NCBI RefSeq assembly: GCF_014699035.1
Contig: NZ_JACXAA010000001.1
Coordinates: 1 to 64,000, forward strand
DNA from: Spirosoma validum
GTDB taxonomy: Bacteria; Bacteroidota; Bacteroidia; Cytophagales; Spirosomataceae
DNA: 64,000 bases
Direction: 5' to 3'
Part shown: positions 55,281 to 64,000 of the stretch, one piece after another
Layout: each line of letters opens with the position of its first letter
How positions within the stretch are numbered: the stretch's first letter is position 1
Notes under the pieces: model-generated
The model's database searches: none
Told to the model about the DNA's origin: nothing
Seen by the model: the letters and a program-made list of their open reading frames with translations, nothing else
Position numbers and translations under genes: made by a program

Positions 55281-57542
55281 CTATTTCCAAACGACTATTT
55301 TCTGAACCCGAACCGGATGATTATCAGCCGAAAGCCGGGCCAGATACATACCGCTAGCTGCGCTCTTTAAATCGATGACCGTTTCAATATTGGCGCGAAC
55401 GGACTGCCCAGCCAATACAACCTGTCCTGACAGCGACACTACGTCTACCGAAGCATCGTAAGGAGACCGGACTGTCAGATAACGATCTGTTGGGTTCGGA
55501 AATACCCAGGGGCTAATTGGCTCTTCGGGCAAGCCCGTAACTATCTTCTGTGATGTATTTTTCAGATACCGTAACCCACCCGACATCGAACCCAGGACTA
55601 AATCAGGTAATTGATCCCCATCGAGGTCAGCCGTGGTAGCAATCAAGCCTGCGCCGGGTAAACCTATCGACGGTAAAGAATCCAGCAGCGTAAGTGTCTT
55701 GTTTAGCGGGTCAGGAAATTCATATACCCGGACCGAACCATTGTCGGCGGCCAGGACTAGTTCGTTTTTCTGATCGCCGTTCAGATCCGCCACTACAATC
55801 GAACGCGCTTTGGCATAGACGTAATCATCACTGGTAAACCCGCCAAAGGTTTGATTCTGCAATTGAAATACCGGACTGAGTGCCGTTCCGGCGTTCCGGT
55901 AATAGAGAATTGTCCCATAATTATACCGGCCAATCAGCAAGTCGGGTTTACCATCCCGGTCAATGTCGGTCACGGTCAGCAAATCACCGGCACCCATTAA
56001 ATCAGGTTTTGGCCAGAGAATGGCTTTGGCCAGATCAAATTGTGGGGCTACCCCTTTAGCAGCCGTATTGATGAATGCACGAATTTCAACGGCGCTGGCA
56101 TTAATACCCGTTACAATGAGATCCATACTGCCATTACCGTCGACATCGACAAACGACGGCACTACGTTGGTTAGCTTCATTGCCTGGCCTATACCAAGAT
56201 AATCCGTCGTGACCAGGCTAAAGGATGGTGCCTGCGTAGTGCCTTTGTTCTCAAAATGCCATACGCCGGCCCGGTAAGCGGTTCCCGAGCCAACGCCCCC
56301 ATAGCCAACCAGCAGGTCCATATCACCATCGCCATCGAGATCGGCGAGTGCTGGTGCCGCCCGCTCGCCCAGATCAAGCATGTCGTTTTGCAGAAAATCT
56401 TTCTGAACCAGTTGAAAATCGGGCTTTTGATTCGTTCCTACGTTTTTATAAAACCAGCCCGATGCCCGAAAATCGAACAGCTGATTTTCATTCATACTTA
56501 CGTTTGGCGACGCCAGCAGGTCTTTCTGTCCATCGCCATCTACATCTTCGACAAACGTAGCCGGAAAAGCCGGGAACAGGATCGGGTTACGAGCCGGAAA
56601 CAAACTATCATAACTCGTAAAATTTGCCTTTTCGTTGTTCGGGCCGGCGTTATGCAAACGAGCTACGTTTTCGCAGCTCACAAAACCGAATAACAGATCT
56701 TTCAGCCCATCGCCGTCGGTATCGACCACCGTCAACGTATTGCCGGTATGCATGGGTCTTGCCCCACTTAAATCGGCCCGGCCTGGATTGGCCCGGCCTG
56801 GATCGGCCCCAATCCGCCCCGAACCCGTCTCGCATTGAATCCCAAACTGGAAATCATTACAGTACTCTTTTTGAAAGTGTCCCCAACAAAAATTCTGATA
56901 GCGTTTGTAGTCCAGTCCTTTTTTACCGGTACGCTCAACGCTCATATTTTGCTGATAGGCAATTAGATTACCCGTCCCATCGAAGCAAATAATGTCGACA
57001 TCGCCATCGTCGTCATAATCGATAATAGCCGGCATATCAATGCTACTGATGTAAAGCTGGATTCGCCCACTAAATCCTTCTGTCATCAGCGGATTGGCAA
57101 CCGATTTAAAGGCCAACTGTCCATTCTGCGATTCGTTGTGAAAAACCAGTACGTTCCCTGAGCCAACCGTGTAAATATCCTTTTGTCCATCCCCATCGTA
57201 ATCGACCAGCAATACCCAGCTGCTCATGACCGGAAAAGCCGTTTCATATTCGGGTGCATGTTTCCAGGAAATCCCCGTCCCCGCAGGATTGTCGATCGCA
57301 ACGAACGTACTGACTTTATTAGTTGACCGATCGAACACCATGAGGTCATCGCGCGTATCACCGTTTAGCCGGATCGTGGAGTATTGCGTTGTGTTTAGAC
57401 CACCCGCCCAGGGGTTTAACAGCGTCCGTCCATTTACACTAACCGGTGGACTTTGGTCGTACCGAAATCCGATTTTTCCGTTAGACTGCGCATAGTTGAA
57501 CAGTGGAATGAACAGTAAACAAAGCGTAAACAGCTTTTTCAT
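55281..57542 (-). CDS. T9SS-secreted FG-GAP/VCBS repeat protein
   Basis: The 753-aa protein has a signal peptide (MKKLFTLCLLFIPLFNYAQS), about a dozen FG-GAP/VCBS-type repeats with the calcium-loop pattern D-x-D-x-D-G (DYDGDGQKDIY, DLDGDGDMDLLVG, DIDRDGKPDLLIG), and a C-terminal type IX secretion sorting domain (PNPTDRYLTVRSP, SGMYLARLSADN). It is expected on the cell surface as an integrin-like propeller. A proline/glycine-rich repeat near residues 245-270 (GRANPGRADLSG) interrupts one blade. It is divergently arranged with murF. Confidence 0.88.
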   Translation of the reverse strand: MKKLFTLCLLFIPLFNYAQSNGKIGFRYDQSPPVSVNGRTLLNPWAGGLNTTQYSTIRLNGDTRDDLMVFDRSTNKVSTFVAIDNPAGTGISWKHAPEYETAFPVMSSWVLLVDYDGDGQKDIYTVGSGNVLVFHNESQNGQLAFKSVANPLMTEGFSGRIQLYISSIDMPAIIDYDDDGDVDIICFDGTGNLIAYQQNMSVERTGKKGLDYKRYQNFCWGHFQKEYCNDFQFGIQCETGSGRIGADPGRANPGRADLSGARPMHTGNTLTVVDTDGDGLKDLLFGFVSCENVARLHNAGPNNEKANFTSYDSLFPARNPILFPAFPATFVEDVDGDGQKDLLASPNVSMNENQLFDFRASGWFYKNVGTNQKPDFQLVQKDFLQNDMLDLGERAAPALADLDGDGDMDLLVGYGGVGSGTAYRAGVWHFENKGTTQAPSFSLVTTDYLGIGQAMKLTNVVPSFVDVDGNGSMDLIVTGINASAVEIRAFINTAAKGVAPQFDLAKAILWPKPDLMGAGDLLTVTDIDRDGKPDLLIGRYNYGTILYYRNAGTALSPVFQLQNQTFGGFTSDDYVYAKARSIVVADLNGDQKNELVLAADNGSVRVYEFPDPLNKTLTLLDSLPSIGLPGAGLIATTADLDGDQLPDLVLGSMSGGLRYLKNTSQKIVTGLPEEPISPWVFPNPTDRYLTVRSPYDASVDVVSLSGQVVLAGQSVRANIETVIDLKSAASGMYLARLSADNHPVRVQKIVVWK

Positions 57543-57655
57543 CTAATTTTGGGGATTACTCGAACGCAAACGACACAACAAGCCGCGCAAGGAGTAGTTT
57601 TCTTCGCACATGATTTGTGCTCGCTACGTTTAGAAAACGATCAAACTGGTTGAAT

Positions 57656-59011
57656 ATGCTGATTACCACCGATCAACTTTATCATAAATTTCAGGAATGT
57701 ACCGGAATTTCGACCGATACGCGCCGAATCACCCCCGATTGTTTGTTTGTCGCGCTCAAAGGGGCAAATTTCGATGGTAATCAGTTTGCGGAGCAGGCCC
57801 TGGCAGAAGGTGCCCGCTACGCCCTCGTCGACGACGTAACGGTTGCGGACCGGAATCCTCAATGCCTGCTTGTTTCGGATGGCCTAACCGCTCTACAGGA
57901 CCTGGCCCGTCACCATCGCCAAACCCTTACCATTCCGGTCATTGGTCTAACGGGTTCGAATGGCAAAACCACCACGAAAGAGCTTATTGCGGCAGTTCTG
58001 TCCAAAAAATATCTGACCTATGCTACCGTCGGGAATTTAAACAACCACATTGGTGTACCACTCACTATTTTATCGCTCAACGAACAGCATGAATTGGCGG
58101 TTGTCGAAATGGGCGCGAATCACCAGAAAGAAATCGAACTGCTCTGCTCCATTGCCCAGCCGACGCATGGTCTGATTACCAACGTTGGCAAGGCGCACCT
58201 GGAAGGTTTCGGCGGAATTGAAGGCGTTCGAAAAGGGAAAGGCGAATTGTACGATTATCTGGCGCAGCATGGACGTACCGTATTTATCAACTCCCGCGAT
58301 AAAACCTTGATGGCAATGTATCGCGAACGACTGAAAACGCTACGTTCCGACACCGTTTTTGCCGAAGCTATTTTCTATCCCGCAGTGGAAGCTGCCGCAG
58401 TGGAGGCTGCCGCCGTTGAATCATCTGAAACGCCCATCGAACTGCTTCAGGAATCGCCCGTAGTTATTTATCGCGACTCGGCCGGGCAGGCCATAACGAC
58501 TCATTTACCAGGTCGTTACAACTTCGAAAATATGACCGGCGCACTGGCTATTGGCGATTACTTCGGCGTATCGCCCGACGAGGCCAACCATGCCATTGCC
58601 GATTATAATCCAACGAATAACCGCTCGCAGGTGATCCCTAAGGGAACGAATACCGTTCTACTCGATGCTTATAACGCCAATCCGAGTTCGATGGCCGCTG
58701 CCATTCGTCAGTTTGCGGCAACACCCGCGAAACGAAAAGCTGTCATTCTGGGCGATATGTATGAACTTGGCACCGAGAGCGAAGCAGAACATACCGCCTT
58801 AGGCAAATTGATTGCCGAAGGCAAATTCGATCTGGTCATTCTGGCGGGCAAAGACATGCAGTATGCACTCCCTTTTCTGCCTAAAGCGTATTACTTCCCG
58901 GACAAATTCTCGCTACATAACTGGCTGATGGACAACCCCATGACCGACACCCACGTACTGGTCAAAGGCTCACGGGGCATGAGTTTAGAATCGGTCGTGC
59001 CTTTTATCTAA
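57656..59011 (+). CDS. murF: UDP-N-acetylmuramoyl-tripeptide--D-alanyl-D-alanine ligase
   Basis: A 451-aa Mur ligase that adds D-Ala-D-Ala during peptidoglycan synthesis in the cytoplasm. The N-terminal domain has STDTRRITPDCLFVALKG, the ATP-binding P-loop is GLTGSNGKTTTK with Lys104, and the C-terminal domain includes DAYNANPSSM and ILGDMYELG. The ATG is chosen because the family starts near MLITTDQLY. Residues 243-256 carry a repeat of AVEAA that is not expected in the family. It stands alone rather than in a division/cell-wall cluster. Confidence 0.95.
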   Translation: MLITTDQLYHKFQECTGISTDTRRITPDCLFVALKGANFDGNQFAEQALAEGARYALVDDVTVADRNPQCLLVSDGLTALQDLARHHRQTLTIPVIGLTGSNGKTTTKELIAAVLSKKYLTYATVGNLNNHIGVPLTILSLNEQHELAVVEMGANHQKEIELLCSIAQPTHGLITNVGKAHLEGFGGIEGVRKGKGELYDYLAQHGRTVFINSRDKTLMAMYRERLKTLRSDTVFAEAIFYPAVEAAAVEAAAVESSETPIELLQESPVVIYRDSAGQAITTHLPGRYNFENMTGALAIGDYFGVSPDEANHAIADYNPTNNRSQVIPKGTNTVLLDAYNANPSSMAAAIRQFAATPAKRKAVILGDMYELGTESEAEHTALGKLIAEGKFDLVILAGKDMQYALPFLPKAYYFPDKFSLHNWLMDNPMTDTHVLVKGSRGMSLESVVPFI

Positions 59012-59046
59012 AATTGTGTTGGGTTGTACCTTAATTTTTGTCTTTC

Positions 59047-59712
59047 ATGAAATTGATCTGGATCATTAGCTTGTTCTGCATTCCTGTTTTGTCATTCGGA
59101 CAAACCCAGCCGAACACTACTAAACCTGCCTTTGAGGCTGAAATCCTGGCTTTTGAGAAGGTCGATAAAGTTGCCTTGACCCCTCCCAATCCGATTGTGT
59201 TTACAGGCAGTTCCTCCATCCGGTTATGGGAAAATCTGGCCGAGTATTTTCCTAAAAAAACGGTACTCAATCGGGGGTTTGGTGGATCGCAGTTAAGCGA
59301 CGTATTGCGCTACGCGGATCGAGTCATTGTTCGGTATCGCCCTAAACAAGTAGTGATTTACGCCGGCGAAAACGACGTAGCGTCGGGAAAAGTAACTGGT
59401 CAGCAGACGTACGAACGCCTGGTCGCCCTGTTTCAGTACGTCCGTCAGAAGCTGCCGAACGTAACGTTTTCGTTTATTTCGCTCAAACCCAGCCCATCTC
59501 GCCGGAAGTACTTTCCGGAAATGGACGTAGCGAACCAGCTCATTAAAGACTATCTGGCCAAGCAAAAGAATACGCAGTTCATCGATATTCGACCGGTGAT
59601 GCTTACCCCCGCCGGACAACCGGTTCCCGAGTTATTTAAACCCGACAGTTTACACATGCTTCCTGCGGGCTACCAGCGATGGGCTAAAGTAGTAGGACCG
59701 TATTTGAAATAA
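59047..59712 (+). CDS. Secreted SGNH/GDSL-type esterase
   Basis: A 221-aa protein with a signal peptide (ending LSFGQ) and an SGNH hydrolase fold. The nucleophile Ser is in VFTGSSSIRLW, block II Gly in NRGFGGSQLSD, block III Asn in YAGENDVASG, and the C-terminal Asp/His pair is in DSLHMLPAGYQRW. These enzymes remove acyl groups from glycans or lipids. It stands 36 bases after murF, without clear functional link, and upstream of a hexosaminidase gene. Confidence 0.88.
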   Translation: MKLIWIISLFCIPVLSFGQTQPNTTKPAFEAEILAFEKVDKVALTPPNPIVFTGSSSIRLWENLAEYFPKKTVLNRGFGGSQLSDVLRYADRVIVRYRPKQVVIYAGENDVASGKVTGQQTYERLVALFQYVRQKLPNVTFSFISLKPSPSRRKYFPEMDVANQLIKDYLAKQKNTQFIDIRPVMLTPAGQPVPELFKPDSLHMLPAGYQRWAKVVGPYLK

Positions 59713-59946
59713 CCTTCTTTTTGCTAAAAACCAGCGATTTGCGCAAACGTTTTCGCATCGGATAAGACTTCCAGTACCAACGGCTTTTTTCGCTCATTTT
59801 GCCCTGTTTCCCGCTTGTTTTGCGAATCGGCGTCAATAAATACGTCCCCCAGAACGACTAATAATGGGTTCTGGCATCAGCGACTCGGTATACTCGACGA
59901 CAACGACGTTTACCTTTGTCGTATAAACCGTATAATCCCTTCTCTG

Positions 59947-61614
59947 ATGAAAAAACTGCTTTTTTGTCTGGTCGTTACGTTGTTTACAGCGCAAAATCTG
60001 TATGCACAAACGGCCCAGTATGCGATAGTGCCTAAACCTGTTCGTCTGGACGAACGTAGCGGCAGTTATACCTTACCGGCCAAGCCAACGATTTCGGTCC
60101 AGTCGGCTAACCCTGAAGTGCAGCGTATTGCCCAAATGTTTGCCGACCAACTGGCTAAATCGACGGGGACAGCTCCAGTCGTCAAGTCAGGCAAGGCGTC
60201 GAAAGCGATCTCGTTCGTAAACGCCAAAGGATCGAAATTAGGCGCAGAAGGGTATTCGCTGGATGTTTCGCCAAAGCAGATTGTCCTTACGGCCGAGCAA
60301 CCACAAGGCTTCTTTTACGGCGTTCAGTCGCTCATGCAACTCATGCCAGCCGCCGTTTTCAGCCCGACGAAAGTAAGTGGTGTTACGTGGTCAGTACCGG
60401 CCTGTCTGATTGAGGATCAGCCCCGTTATGGCTACCGAGGTTCGATGCTCGATGTGGGGCGGCATTTCTATCCTGTGCCGTTTATCAAAAAATACATCGA
60501 CTTGCTGGCGCTACACAAGTTCAATACGTTCCATTGGCACTTGACCGAAGATCAGGGATGGCGCATCGAGATCAAAAAATATCCGAAGCTTACGGAGTCT
60601 GCTTCGATCCGTCCGCGAACCATGGTTGGTCACTACAGCGACCGTAAGTACAGCGACAAGCCTTATGGCGGTTTTTATACGCAGGATGATGTACGCGATG
60701 TGGTTAAATACGCTCAGGAGCGCTACATAACGGTCATTCCAGAGATTGAAATGCCGGGGCATTCGGTAGCGGTATTGTCGGTCTATCCCGAACTGGGCGG
60801 AAATCCTGACCGGGTGTTACCCGTAACGGGCACCTGGGGCGTACATGAGCAGGTGCTGTTTCCCCGCGAAGAAACGTTCACTTTTCTGGAAAATGTCCTG
60901 ACCGAAGTCATGGCGTTATTCCCGAGCCAGTACATTCACATTGGGGGCGACGAATGTCCGAAGACCGAGTGGAAACAAAGCAAATTCTGCCAGGCGTTGA
61001 TGAAGGAAAAAGGGCTGAAAGATGAGCACGAGCTACAGAGTTATTTTATCCAGCGCATTGACAAATTCGTTACCTCGAAAGGGCGCCGGATCATTGGCTG
61101 GGATGAAATTCTGGAAGGGGGTTTGTCGCCGAATGCTACGGTTATGAGCTGGCGTGGCGTTGACGGCGGTATTGCAGCGGCCCGCCAAAACCACGACGTC
61201 ATTATGAGCCCCACTACGTATTGCTACCTCGATTATTACCAGGCTGATCCGAAAACGCAACGCCAGCCGGTGGCTATTGGCGGCTTCCTGCCTCTCGAAA
61301 AAGTATATAGCTTCAATCCATCGGTGTCCGATAGTCTGACCGCCGATCAGGCCAAGCACGTACTGGGCGTACAAGCCAATATCTGGTCGGAGTATATGCC
61401 AACGACTCACTACGTTGAATACATGGCCTATCCGCGGATTCTCGCCATTGCCGAAACGGCCTGGACACCCAAAGAAGCCAAGAACTTCGACGACTTTAAG
61501 CGACGCTTAGACGTGCACAAAAAGCGACTGGACTACCTGAATGTCAATTATTTCGAAGCGCCAATCAACAAAAATTTCGAGTACGTCTGGCCACGAGAAA
61601 CCGCAAAGAAGTAG
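59947..61614 (+). CDS. GH20 beta-N-acetylhexosaminidase
   Basis: The 555-aa protein has a signal peptide (ending LYAQ), the GH20 N-terminal alpha/beta domain (residues about 25-150), and the catalytic barrel, with LDVGRHFYPVPFIKKYIDLL, FHWHLTEDQGWRIEIKKYP and the catalytic pair Asp335-Glu336 in HIGGDECPKTEW. It releases terminal GlcNAc or GalNAc from glycans in the periplasm or outside. The internal ATG was selected because it begins the signal peptide. Not linked to a SusCD pair in this window. Confidence 0.95.
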   Translation: MKKLLFCLVVTLFTAQNLYAQTAQYAIVPKPVRLDERSGSYTLPAKPTISVQSANPEVQRIAQMFADQLAKSTGTAPVVKSGKASKAISFVNAKGSKLGAEGYSLDVSPKQIVLTAEQPQGFFYGVQSLMQLMPAAVFSPTKVSGVTWSVPACLIEDQPRYGYRGSMLDVGRHFYPVPFIKKYIDLLALHKFNTFHWHLTEDQGWRIEIKKYPKLTESASIRPRTMVGHYSDRKYSDKPYGGFYTQDDVRDVVKYAQERYITVIPEIEMPGHSVAVLSVYPELGGNPDRVLPVTGTWGVHEQVLFPREETFTFLENVLTEVMALFPSQYIHIGGDECPKTEWKQSKFCQALMKEKGLKDEHELQSYFIQRIDKFVTSKGRRIIGWDEILEGGLSPNATVMSWRGVDGGIAAARQNHDVIMSPTTYCYLDYYQADPKTQRQPVAIGGFLPLEKVYSFNPSVSDSLTADQAKHVLGVQANIWSEYMPTTHYVEYMAYPRILAIAETAWTPKEAKNFDDFKRRLDVHKKRLDYLNVNYFEAPINKNFEYVWPRETAKK

Positions 61615-61632
61615 CTGAATAAACGACACCAT

Positions 61633-61740
61633 TTACCACAGAGCGGTCCGCCATTACGGTACTCCGTACACAGAGAAATAAGCTACGTATTTTATGTCTC
61701 TGTGTACGGTGTGCCGCAACGGCGGACCGCTCTGTGGTAA
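61633..61740. repeat. 108-bp bipartite palindrome
   Basis: Outer 20-bp arms (TTACCACAGAGCGGTCCGCC and complement) and inner 13-bp arms (CCGTACACAGAGA and complement) are both perfect, separated by unpaired 11-base segments and a 20-base centre. It fills the gap between the GH20 and metallophosphoesterase genes. Confidence 0.85.
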
Positions 61741-61755
61741 TGAACTTCGGTAGAT

Positions 61756-63612
61756 ATGAAAACTCTATTTATCATTTTACTGACGTGTTTTAGCGTCGTA
61801 CACTCGCAGCCCATTCGTTTTGCGTTTGTGACTGATACCCACGTCGGCGCCCCCGAAACGGCGGCCGACGATTTACAATGTACCGTTAACGACATCAACA
61901 GCTTATCCGACATCGATTTCGTGGTCTTCACGGGCGACGTCACCGATTATGGGGCGGATCGGGAGTTTGCCGAAGCGAAACGTATCCTCGATGGGCTAAC
62001 CAAAAAATGGTACATCTTCCCCGGCAATCACGACACAAAATGGTCGGAAAACGGCTGCAACAGTTTTAAAACCGTATTCGGTGCCGAGCATTTTGCGTTC
62101 GATTTTGGAAAGTATCGATTCATTGGCTGTGGCAGCGGTCCCAACATGCGGATGTCGCCGGGGCTGGTCTCCCGCGAAGACGTACTGTGGCTACGGTCGG
62201 AAGTCGACAAACTCAACGGTTCCGATCGGCCCGTGATTTTCATGAACCATTATCCCCTCGATAATTCACTGGCAAACTGGTATCTGGTCATCGACGAAAT
62301 CAAAAAAACAAATGTACAGGCGGCTCTGTGCGGCCACGGGCATGCGAATCAGTCACTGGATTTTGAAGGAATTCCAGGCACCATGGGTCGCTCAAACCTT
62401 CGAGCGAAAGAGGCCGTCGGCGGCTATAATCTGGTAACGATTCAGAACGATACAATGTCGTTCGCAGTACGCACACCAATCGTTGGTCAGCAAGCAGGTC
62501 AGACGGCGGCTCCCTGGCGTACGATCGGTTTGGTGAACCATCATTTTTCTCAGGATACGAAACGATACCCACGCCCTTCTTACCAGCTCAACGACTTGTA
62601 CAAAAACGTGACGGCAGTCTGGGAAAAGCAGGACAACAGCGATATTGGCGGGGGCATTATCGCGGATAAAGACATCTGTCTATATCCCAACACAGCCGGT
62701 CAGTTGGTCGCGTTATCGTTAGCTGATGGATCATCCAAATGGCGGTTTGCTACCCAGGGAAAAATCTATTCAACGCCCGCTCTGCATAAAAACCGCGTCG
62801 TCATCGCGTCAACCGATGGCACCATTTATTGCCTGGACAAACGTAGTGGTTCGTTGCTCTGGAAGCGGGAAACCGGCAAACCGATTGTAGCCTGCCCACG
62901 TATCGACGGGAAAATGGTCTACATTGGTAGTTCAGAAGGGAAGTTTAGCGCCCTATCGCTCAAAGATGGTTCAGTGAACTGGACATTCAGCGACGTAAAA
63001 GGTTTTGTCGAATCCGTACCGGTTGTCGATAAGTCAAACGTTTATTTTGGTTCCTGGGGATCAGCGTTTTATGCGCTGAACAAGAAAACCGGCCAGCCAG
63101 CCTGGACATGGAGCAACAACAAACTCCGTAATTTTTCGCCCGCGGCTTGTGTACCGATCCTTACCAATGGACGCATTTTTTTGCAAACACCCGACCGGAC
63201 CGTAACCGCGCTCGATGCTAAAACAGGGCAGGAAATCTGGAAATCAAATCAGCATAAGGGATTTGAAGCCAGTGGTTTATCAGAAGACGGTTCGCTATTC
63301 TACGTCAAGTGCATGAGCGATACGGTATGGGCCCTGTCAACGCGTTCCGACGTAGCGCAACCCGAATGGTTCGTTAATTGCCAATACGGCGCCGAAATAA
63401 GTCCCTCAGCGATCGTTGAGAAGGCCAATACCATCTTCGTTCCAACCGACGAAGGTGTGCTTTACGTTATTGACCGTTCGACCCGACAGCTTTCCTGGGC
63501 CCGTAAACTATCCAACGCCATGGTGAACCCGGTTTTCCCATTAAGCAACCACGATGTTCTTGTAACGACGATGGACGGCAAAATCGTCAGGCTACGTAAC
63601 AAGGCTGACTAG
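61756..63612 (+). CDS. Secreted metallophosphoesterase fused to a PQQ-type beta-propeller
   Basis: A 618-aa protein with a signal peptide (ending VHSQ), then a calcineurin-like metallophosphoesterase domain with all five metal-binding blocks (FVTDTHVG, FTGDVTDYG, PGNHD, MNHYP and GHGHANQ), and from about residue 290 a seven- or eight-bladed PQQ/YWTD-type propeller (LVALSLADGSSKWRF, IYCLDKRSGSLLWKRETG). The fusion suggests a phosphatase with a binding module for a large substrate. It starts 15 bases after the bipartite palindrome. Confidence 0.9.
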   Translation: MKTLFIILLTCFSVVHSQPIRFAFVTDTHVGAPETAADDLQCTVNDINSLSDIDFVVFTGDVTDYGADREFAEAKRILDGLTKKWYIFPGNHDTKWSENGCNSFKTVFGAEHFAFDFGKYRFIGCGSGPNMRMSPGLVSREDVLWLRSEVDKLNGSDRPVIFMNHYPLDNSLANWYLVIDEIKKTNVQAALCGHGHANQSLDFEGIPGTMGRSNLRAKEAVGGYNLVTIQNDTMSFAVRTPIVGQQAGQTAAPWRTIGLVNHHFSQDTKRYPRPSYQLNDLYKNVTAVWEKQDNSDIGGGIIADKDICLYPNTAGQLVALSLADGSSKWRFATQGKIYSTPALHKNRVVIASTDGTIYCLDKRSGSLLWKRETGKPIVACPRIDGKMVYIGSSEGKFSALSLKDGSVNWTFSDVKGFVESVPVVDKSNVYFGSWGSAFYALNKKTGQPAWTWSNNKLRNFSPAACVPILTNGRIFLQTPDRTVTALDAKTGQEIWKSNQHKGFEASGLSEDGSLFYVKCMSDTVWALSTRSDVAQPEWFVNCQYGAEISPSAIVEKANTIFVPTDEGVLYVIDRSTRQLSWARKLSNAMVNPVFPLSNHDVLVTTMDGKIVRLRNKAD

Positions 63613-63766
63613 CAGTAACGTAACGTGAGTGTTTCAAAAGTCAATATGGCTGGGAACAGTTAGGTTAACTGGCTGACTTTTGGTTAGTCGATGGACTAAT
63701 TATAGTCTGTAATTCAGGGATATTTGACTAATCTCTAACTTTTGCACTTTACCTTGAAGTACTATC

Positions 63767-64000
63767 TCACTTCATTTTACCGACGTATAGGGATAAGTTT
63801 AAGCCAACGAAAGACCGCTTAGCGTTCAGATTGCCAAAAGCCGTAAGACCAATCCCCACATCTTTTGTCGAAGTGATAAATCGAATTTCGGCTGGTAGGC
63901 CAACGGTGGAGTATCGAACAGATTCATACAAATGCTCGGCAGAGAACAATGGGGCACCGATTGCCGAAAGATATTTACCCCGCTTTCTGCCCCAGACGTT
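63767..64000 (-). CDS. C-terminal part of a probable outer-membrane protein, cut by the window edge
   Basis: The reading frame runs open from position 64000 to the stop codon at 63767 on the minus strand, 77 codons with no internal stop, so the true start lies outside. The sequence (for example GLPAEIRFITSTKDVGIGLT and SFVGLNLSLYVGKMK at the end) shows alternating hydrophobic residues ending near a lysine-rich terminus, as in a small beta-barrel. No family is recognised. Confidence 0.55.
   Translation of the reverse strand, partial: NVWGRKRGKYLSAIGAPLFSAEHLYESVRYSTVGLPAEIRFITSTKDVGIGLTAFGNLNAKRSFVGLNLSLYVGKMK

Noticed and set aside
1..64000. ACGTAGCG as a strand-polarised segregation or Chi-like signal
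   Set aside because: By-eye counts of the two orientations were about equal (about 28 and 23 for the 7-mer core), so no strand bias supports such a role.

Overview
The window looks like a chromosomal segment of a Cytophagales-type Bacteroidota, closest in feel to Spirosoma and its relatives. I base this on three SusC/SusD outer-membrane pairs, ECF sigma/FecR pairs tied to STN-domain SusC proteins, a T9SS-type C-terminal sorting domain, CHASE3/GAF hybrid kinases, and promoters of the Bacteroidota TTG-N19-TAnnTTTG type. No rRNA, tRNA, CRISPR array, intact insertion sequence or phage gene was seen.

Layout. (1) 68-9878, minus strand: a complete SusCD locus running sigma factor, FecR, SusC, SusD, secreted beta-propeller, YhcH-like protein, D-2-hydroxyacid dehydrogenase. 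(2) 10388-13158, minus: a LutABC lactate-oxidation operon. (3) 13477-29323, minus: a second, paralogous sigma/FecR/SusC/SusD module feeding three related large secreted proteins (910, 718 and 886 aa) with an alpha-glucuronidase-like architecture, then a TolB-like propeller. (4) 29701-34722, minus: an XRE-cupin regulator, a rhamnonate-dehydratase-like enolase-superfamily enzyme, an SDR, an FAH-family (GguC/AraD1-like) enzyme and an MFS transporter. (5) 34877-41476, minus: a third SusC/SusD pair with a GH39-like hydrolase; its promoter carries the same operator palindrome as the XRE-cupin gene. (6) 41940-48998, plus: two histidine kinases, a response regulator, CheR and CheB. (7) 49078-63612: mixed genes including DUF1810, a SelA/DgaE-like PLP enzyme, a secreted PPC-domain protein, two surface proteins (one with a BclB-type domain), a T9SS FG-GAP protein, MurF, an SGNH hydrolase, a GH20 hexosaminidase and a metallophosphoesterase-PQQ propeller fusion. 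The right edge cuts a minus-strand gene.

How it fits together. Three glycan-uptake loci surround a sugar-acid pathway. Dehydratase, SDR and FAH hydrolase are the last three steps of a diketo-hydrolase route that would release pyruvate plus a 2-hydroxy acid. If the acid is lactate, LutABC would oxidise it. A 17-bp palindrome placed right at the predicted start sites of both the XRE-cupin operon and the third SusC operon suggests that one intracellular regulator couples import and catabolism.

Beyond genes, two non-coding signals stand out. The 8-mer ACGTAGCG/CGCTACGT is strongly over-represented across the whole window on both strands. At least nine long intergenic palindromes occur, including three copies of one 63-bp element. 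Counts were made by eye and are approximate.
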